This document shows positions 6,347 through 9,495 of a stretch of DNA of 9,495 nucleotides, in pieces (position 1 is the first letter of the stretch; every line of letters begins with the position of its first letter). The notes beneath the pieces are model-generated. The model worked only from the letters and a program-made list of their open reading frames with translations. It was not told the origin of the DNA and ran no database searches. Source of the stretch: Hyphomicrobiales bacterium. Its GTDB lineage: Bacteria > Pseudomonadota > Alphaproteobacteria > Rhizobiales > Devosiaceae. The stretch spans positions 1 to 9,495 of the forward strand of contig WFOP01000166.1 of assembly GCA_015487985.1 (NCBI GenBank), in the 5' to 3' direction. Both the position numbers and the translations under genes were made by a program.

Positions 6347-6375
6347 ATTACAATCTACAGTGGGTAGAGGTTCAA
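6347..6375 (-). promoter_or_regulatory. Candidate promoter of the dsbB/dsbA-like pair
   Basis: On the minus strand TTGAAC (6375-6370), a 17-bp spacer and TGTAAT (6352-6347) give a plausible sigma70 promoter, with a start at about 6340 and a 30-nt untranslated leader. The spacer holds a perfect inverted repeat, TCTAC-N5-GTAGA (6354-6368), positioned where a repressor or MerR-type activator could bind. Confidence 0.5.
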
Positions 6376-6414
6376 GCCATGAATTTCCTCAAAGACGATT
6401 TTTCTTCAAATAAG

Positions 6415-7830
6415 TCACTTTACATCAAACCAGGTGGTCATGCCCGCCGCCGCATGTTCAAGCATATGACAATGGAACAGCCACTTGCCCGGATTGTCCG
6501 CAACAAAAGCAATGCGGGTTGTCTGACGGGCGCCAATCAGAAATGTGTCTTTCCATGGCTGCCCCTCATCAATGGATACGCCAATTCTTTCAATAATACG
6601 GAAGTGATGCCCATGTACGTGCATGGCGTGCAAAAAACTGGTGTCGTTAAAAACTTCAATAATCACACTTTCATTGCGTTCAACCCGAAAAAACGGCTCC
6701 TCAGGCAAATTCGCCACACCGTTCAATGCCCAGAACTGTTTGAAATTGACAAAGTCATCCCCGGACATAACTTCCCCATTATAGGTCGTTTCCCCGATGC
6801 GCCCCATGGCGCCCCCGGTCATGTGCAACTTGAAGGTGGTTGCATTCTCAATATCAGGTTCAGGCAGATCATTGGGTTTTAGCGCAATGGCGGAGGCGAC
6901 CGGTTCCTTGTTGCCAACCACCTTGAAATTGACCATGGGATAGGTTTGCCCATTGGAAAGCTCGTTGATGGAAAAACTCCCCCCCGGCCTGGGCTGCACC
7001 AACAGGTCAACCCGCTGCGCCGAGCCAAGAATCATCGGGGAATAGCCAAGCACCTGCGCCTGCGGCGTTGCCTGCCCGTCAAAGGCCAGAATTTTGGCAT
7101 CGAATGAATTGGGATCGATTTCAAAACTTCTGGCGTTGGATACGTTCATCAGGCGAAGCCGATAGGCCTCCCCCGCGTTCAGGTTCAGCTCATGGGGCGG
7201 CCTGCCATTCACCGTGAGCCAATTGCCAAGCCGTCCCCCATGGGACCAATCCACCGCTGAACCAAGACTTAAAATATCAAGCGCCCCGTCCTGACCCAGC
7301 AACCAGTCATCAAGCACCAGGGTAATATCATGCTCGGAATCAAAGTCTTCACTGTCCCCCTCAATAATCAGTGGCCCATAAAGACCACGCGCCACCTGGT
7401 TCCAGCTTTTAGTATGAGCGTGATACCAATAGGTGCCCGCGTCAGGCACAACAAAATCATATTCAAACGTTTCCCCCGGCGGCACCGGATCCTGGGTCAG
7501 CCCGGCAACCCCGTCCATGGAATTTTCAATACGAATACCATGCCAGTGAATGGAAGTGGGTTCGCTTAGCTCATTGATGAGACGCACCCTGATGCGCTCC
7601 CCGCGTTGGGCGCGAATTTTAGGCCCCGGACTTTCCCCGTTATACGTCCACAAGGTTGAACTGGGATATTGCTCCGAAATCAGATTTTTGCGGGTTTCCT
7701 TGGCGGTTAATTCAATAAATCCGTCCCCGGATACGGCGGCAAACACCTGAAATGGAACGACACTCACTGCCCCGGCCCCCGCCAGACCAGCTGCACTCTT
7801 TTTCATGAATTTCCTGCGTGTCAGCGCCAT
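6415..7830 (-). CDS. Multicopper oxidase, Tat-exported, copper-responsive
   Basis: This is a 471-residue three-cupredoxin-domain oxidase of the periplasm, probably oxidising Cu(I) or a similar substrate with O2 as acceptor. The Tat signal is TRRKFMK (residues 4-10) before a hydrophobic stretch ending near FAA. All four copper-ligand motifs are intact: HWHG (95-98), WYHAH (135-139), HAMHVHGH (401-408) and HCHMLEH (453-459). M464 is the expected axial methionine of the type 1 copper. There is no methionine-rich insert like that of CueO. ATG 7830 is preferred over an in-frame TTG at 7845 because GAGG lies 9 nt upstream and the Tat motif then starts at residue 4. A CueR/HmrR-like promoter precedes it, which supports a copper-tolerance role. 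The exact substrate is unproven. Confidence 0.92.
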   Translation of the reverse strand: MALTRRKFMKKSAAGLAGAGAVSVVPFQVFAAVSGDGFIELTAKETRKNLISEQYPSSTLWTYNGESPGPKIRAQRGERIRVRLINELSEPTSIHWHGIRIENSMDGVAGLTQDPVPPGETFEYDFVVPDAGTYWYHAHTKSWNQVARGLYGPLIIEGDSEDFDSEHDITLVLDDWLLGQDGALDILSLGSAVDWSHGGRLGNWLTVNGRPPHELNLNAGEAYRLRLMNVSNARSFEIDPNSFDAKILAFDGQATPQAQVLGYSPMILGSAQRVDLLVQPRPGGSFSINELSNGQTYPMVNFKVVGNKEPVASAIALKPNDLPEPDIENATTFKLHMTGGAMGRIGETTYNGEVMSGDDFVNFKQFWALNGVANLPEEPFFRVERNESVIIEVFNDTSFLHAMHVHGHHFRIIERIGVSIDEGQPWKDTFLIGARQTTRIAFVADNPGKWLFHCHMLEHAAAGMTTWFDVK

Positions 7831-7876
7831 GGATGCGTTCCTCAACTCAGCTGTTTGCCTTTAACAATCAGCCCCG

Positions 7877-7907
7877 AGCCTAAAGGTTCCCCCTACCGGA
7901 AGGTCAA
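7877..7907 (-). promoter_or_regulatory. MerR-family (CueR/HmrR-type) copper-responsive promoter
   Basis: On the minus strand TTGACC (7907-7902), a 19-bp spacer and TAGGCT (7882-7877). The overlong 19-bp spacer is the signature of promoters activated by MerR-family regulators. The left half-site ACCTTCC matches CueR/HmrR operators exactly. The right half reads GGAACCT instead of GGAAGGT after a 7-bp centre. It gives a leader of about 40 nt to the oxidase ATG. No regulator gene lies in this window. Confidence 0.65.
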
Positions 7908-8012
7908 GGGGATTTGGTGCGACAAATGCGCAGAAATGAAAAACTGAATGGCAGAATTCCACACTATTTGTCCCTGTGCCAATCCCGGACGGCATATCCA
8001 ATCAAAGGAAAT

Positions 8013-8855
8013 CTATTTCTTTTTTACGCCGCCCGTTAACAAAGACAAACTGTCCTTAAACTGGACATCGGTTTTGCCTGCTTTAGCCTTCATCACCGCC
8101 CCAATATCAGTTGGTTCCAGCATCGCCCCCTGCAAAACCCGCATATATTCCAACCCATCTCTCAAGCCGTGGTCGCGCGCGTGATTAAAAGCCTTTTTGG
8201 TGGCAGAAATGGCTAACGGCGATTGGGCTGCAATCTGTTTGGCAATTGCCATCACCTCACCCATCATTTCTTCATGTGTCTCAAACACCTGATTGACCAG
8301 CCCGTTTTCAAGCGCCCGCTTTGCATCAATCTTTTGGCCCGTATAGGCCATTTCACGCACCAAACCTTCGGGCATCAGCAAAGGCAGACGCTGCAAAGAT
8401 CCCAAATCAGCCACCAGGCCAATATTGATTTCTTCGATTGAAAATTGCGCCTCAAGGCTGGCATAGCGCAGATCACAAGCCGCAATCATATCCAATCCGC
8501 CCCCGATACAGGCCCCCTGCACCGCTGCAATGACAGGAAAACGAACGGTTTCAAGCCGGTTAAACACCCCCTGCAGCTTGCCAACCACATCAATGAGCAC
8601 CTCGCGCTGGCGTGCATTGTCAAGGGTTGCAAATTCCGGTTTGGCAAAAAAAGAGAAATCCATACCGGCAGAAAAATTTTTACCTTTGGCCGAAAGAACA
8701 CAAACCCGAACGTCCCCGGTTTGATCCAATATATCCAGAATGTCCGGCAGTTCTCGCCAGAAATCATCATTCATGGAATTGGCCTTTTCCGGCCGGCACA
8801 TGACTAACTGAGCCACCCCATTGTCTCTTGAAACTTCAAAACACCTGTACCCCAT
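8013..8855 (-). CDS. Enoyl-CoA hydratase/isomerase family protein, dienoyl-CoA-isomerase-like
   Basis: This is a 280-residue crotonase-fold protein acting on acyl-CoA in fatty acid or related degradation. The CoA/oxyanion motifs are FSAGMDF (61-67) and QGACIGGGLDM (113-123). The residues matching the Asp176/Glu196/Asp204 set of mammalian delta3,5-delta2,4-dienoyl-CoA isomerase are D122, E142 and D150, at the same spacings (20 and 8). The local string INIGLVADLGSLQRLP is close to that enzyme. It would thus shift double bonds rather than hydrate, moving dienes made during breakdown of odd-position unsaturated fatty acids. ATG 8855 has AAGGGA 6 nt upstream. It is apparently monocistronic; no other beta-oxidation gene is in the window. 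The family is certain, the specific reaction an inference from residues. Confidence 0.88.
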   Translation of the reverse strand: MGYRCFEVSRDNGVAQLVMCRPEKANSMNDDFWRELPDILDILDQTGDVRVCVLSAKGKNFSAGMDFSFFAKPEFATLDNARQREVLIDVVGKLQGVFNRLETVRFPVIAAVQGACIGGGLDMIAACDLRYASLEAQFSIEEINIGLVADLGSLQRLPLLMPEGLVREMAYTGQKIDAKRALENGLVNQVFETHEEMMGEVMAIAKQIAAQSPLAISATKKAFNHARDHGLRDGLEYMRVLQGAMLEPTDIGAVMKAKAGKTDVQFKDSLSLLTGGVKKK

Positions 8856-8892
8856 ACCGCGTCCCTTCTTTTTCCCAAAGAGGCCTCAATGA

Positions 8893-9027
8893 CTATTGAG
8901 CCGATCGCACTTTCTTGGTCGGTGCAGTTTGTTTCACTTTGAAGGCAGCAGCAAGCAATAAGTATACGAGCAAAACAAAAATGCCCGCAAAGGCGCAGGC
9001 AGGAAAACTATGGCCTTCCCTGTCATC
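8893..9027 (-). pseudogene. Orphan C-terminal membrane-protein fragment
   Basis: Between an in-frame TAA (9028-9030) and a TAG (8893-8895) the minus strand encodes 44 residues with no ATG or GTG in a useful place. The sequence is protein-like: one 19-residue hydrophobic helix (FAGIFVLLVYLLLAAAF) followed by a basic tail KVKQTAPTKKVRSAQ. It ends 37 nt before the crotonase start on the same strand and abuts the repeat cluster on its upstream side. It may be the surviving 3' end of a gene whose 5' part was lost or replaced by repeats. No family was recognised, and a chance frame cannot be excluded. Confidence 0.3.
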
Positions 9028-9061
9028 TTATCATCACCGCCAAAGACCTGGCGCACTGGAT

Positions 9062-9080
9062 TACCCGAACGGGTCGGGTA
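9062..9080. repeat. Palindromic intergenic repeat, unit 0
   Basis: TACCCGA and TCGGGTA form perfect 7-bp arms around ACGGG. On the minus strand it is framed by TCAG before and ATCCA after, the same frame as the units further right, but with a different arm sequence. Confidence 0.6.
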
Positions 9081-9115
9081 CTGACGCGGTGGGGTTATGT
9101 CCCATTTTCCAAAGC

Positions 9116-9174
9116 CGTCATTGCAAGGAGTACTAGCCCGTCAGCGCGAGGCTAAAACGACCCCGCAATCCAGA
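9116..9174 (+). repeat. REP-like element B, copy 1
   Basis: A 59-bp segment starts CGTCATTGC and ends GCAATCCAGA. These are the termini of a dispersed bacterial intergenic repeat. An inverted second copy with nearly the same termini lies at 9283-9321. Confidence 0.55.
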
Positions 9175-9201
9175 CATATCATACAACCCCGCCTAGCGCA
9201 T

Positions 9202-9222
9202 TCCCGGCCACTTGAGCCGGGA
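9202..9222 (+). repeat. Palindromic intergenic repeat, unit 1
   Basis: TCCCGGC and GCCGGGA, 7-bp arms around CACTTGA. The CTTGA loop is the hallmark of short palindromes scattered between genes in many alphaproteobacteria. Confidence 0.65.
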
Positions 9223-9244
9223 TCTGTGCCAAACCGTTGGCTGC

Positions 9245-9263
9245 CCCCGGATTAAATCCGGGG
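9245..9263 (+). repeat. Palindromic intergenic repeat, unit 2
   Basis: CCCCGGAT and ATCCGGGG are perfect 8-bp arms around TAA. The loop lacks the CTTGA string, so it may be a derivative. Confidence 0.55.
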
Positions 9264-9282
9264 ATGCGAGTGTGGATAGATT

Positions 9283-9321
9283 TCTGGATTGCCACGCTCC
9301 CGTTGGGCGCTCGCAATTACG
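9283..9321 (-). repeat. REP-like element B, copy 2 (inverted, shorter)
   Basis: Starts TCTGGATTGC and ends GCAATTACG. Its reverse complement matches both ends of copy 1, with a shorter interior that has its own small dyad (CGCTCCC...GGGCGC). Confidence 0.55.
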
Positions 9322-9349
9322 AACACCGTTAACTTCACCTCCTCTCGTC

Positions 9350-9372
9350 ACCCTCGGACTTGACCCGAGGGT
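9350..9372 (+). repeat. Palindromic intergenic repeat, unit 3
   Basis: ACCCTCGG and CCGAGGGT, 8-bp arms around ACTTGAC, preceded by GTC and followed by CCA. It is the most typical copy of the family in this window. Confidence 0.7.
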
Positions 9373-9393
9373 CCACCTTTCCCCAATAGATGG

Positions 9394-9416
9394 ATACTCG
9401 AGTCAAGCCCGAGTAT
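9394..9416 (-). repeat. Palindromic intergenic repeat, unit 4 (reverse)
   Basis: ATACTCG and CGAGTAT, 7-bp arms around AGTCAAGCC. On the minus strand it reads CTCGGGCTTGACTCGAG followed by TATCCA, the same pattern as unit 3 in opposite orientation. Confidence 0.65.
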
Positions 9417-9445
9417 GATGAAGGTGTATTTGCCCCAAACACAAA

Positions 9446-9479
9446 AAAAGCCCCTGACCAATCAAGATCAGGGGCTTTT
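9446..9479 (-). terminator. Rho-independent terminator of a leftward gene beyond the right edge
   Basis: AAAAGCCCCTGA and TCAGGGGCTTTT form a perfect 12-bp stem with a 10-nt loop. Read leftwards it is followed by seven Ts (complement of 9443-9449); read rightwards by only four. It therefore best serves a minus-strand gene whose end lies at or past the right edge. It could also act in both directions. Confidence 0.85.
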
Positions 9480-9495
9480 GAATAACATCGGCAGA

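Noticed and set aside
6379..6882. A 167-codon plus-strand frame
   Set aside because: It is antisense to the multicopper oxidase, whose copper motifs prove the coding strand; no family features.
8445..8807. A 120-codon plus-strand frame
   Set aside because: Antisense to the crotonase gene, which carries intact motifs.
8885..8900. CTCAAT-GACT-ATTGAG hairpin as a terminator
   Set aside because: Short AT-rich stem with no following T-run on either strand.
8915..9418. Two short plus-strand frames (8915-9136, 9212-9418)
   Set aside because: They run through the palindromic repeats and lack ribosome sites or protein-like features.
9062..9421. CRISPR array
   Set aside because: The units differ in arm sequence, alternate in orientation and have uneven spacing; no uniform repeat-spacer pattern and no cas gene.

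Overview
The window looks like chromosomal DNA from a mid-GC alphaproteobacterium. Protein families point there (a DAHP synthase, a copper-linked multicopper oxidase, a BdbC/BdbD-like Dsb pair, an LprI-like protein). So do three regulatory signals: a GTTC-N7-GTTC LexA box, a CueR/HmrR-type promoter with a 19-bp spacer, and short intergenic palindromes of the CTTGA-loop kind. No phage, transposase, CRISPR array, tRNA or rRNA was seen. This is mostly housekeeping and stress-response DNA with informative regulation and some decay.

Left part (1-3723). A DNA alkylation repair (AlkD/HEAT-repeat) gene runs leftwards off the edge, with an SOS-type LexA box almost touching its start. Reading right, a tight three-gene operon encodes an ABC-2 exporter: one ATPase and two different permeases, overlapping by 1 and 4 nt. 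It resembles the family annotated as fluoroquinolone exporters. It is followed by the 5' half of an LprI-like secreted protein. That gene and a convergent SemiSWEET sugar-transporter gene appear to have lost their 3' ends in one tail-to-tail deletion at about 3612-3624.

Middle (3881-5185). This is the most striking region. A 26-codon leader peptide carrying Tyr-Tyr-Trp-Tyr-Phe-Thr-Tyr precedes an antiterminator/terminator pair and then a class I DAHP synthase gene (aroG). The layout is that of ribosome-mediated attenuation at the entry step of aromatic amino acid synthesis. The best promoter candidate would start transcription almost at the leader AUG.

Right part (5204-8855), all leftward. 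In order of transcription these are a dienoyl-CoA-isomerase-like crotonase, a Tat-exported multicopper oxidase with a copper-type MerR-family promoter, and a DsbB-like/DsbA-like disulfide pair with its own promoter candidate. The oxidase and the Dsb pair both act in the envelope and may together counter copper stress.

Right end (8856-9495). There is no intact gene. It holds an orphan C-terminal membrane segment, a dense cluster of palindromic repeats, and a strong terminator for a leftward gene outside the window.
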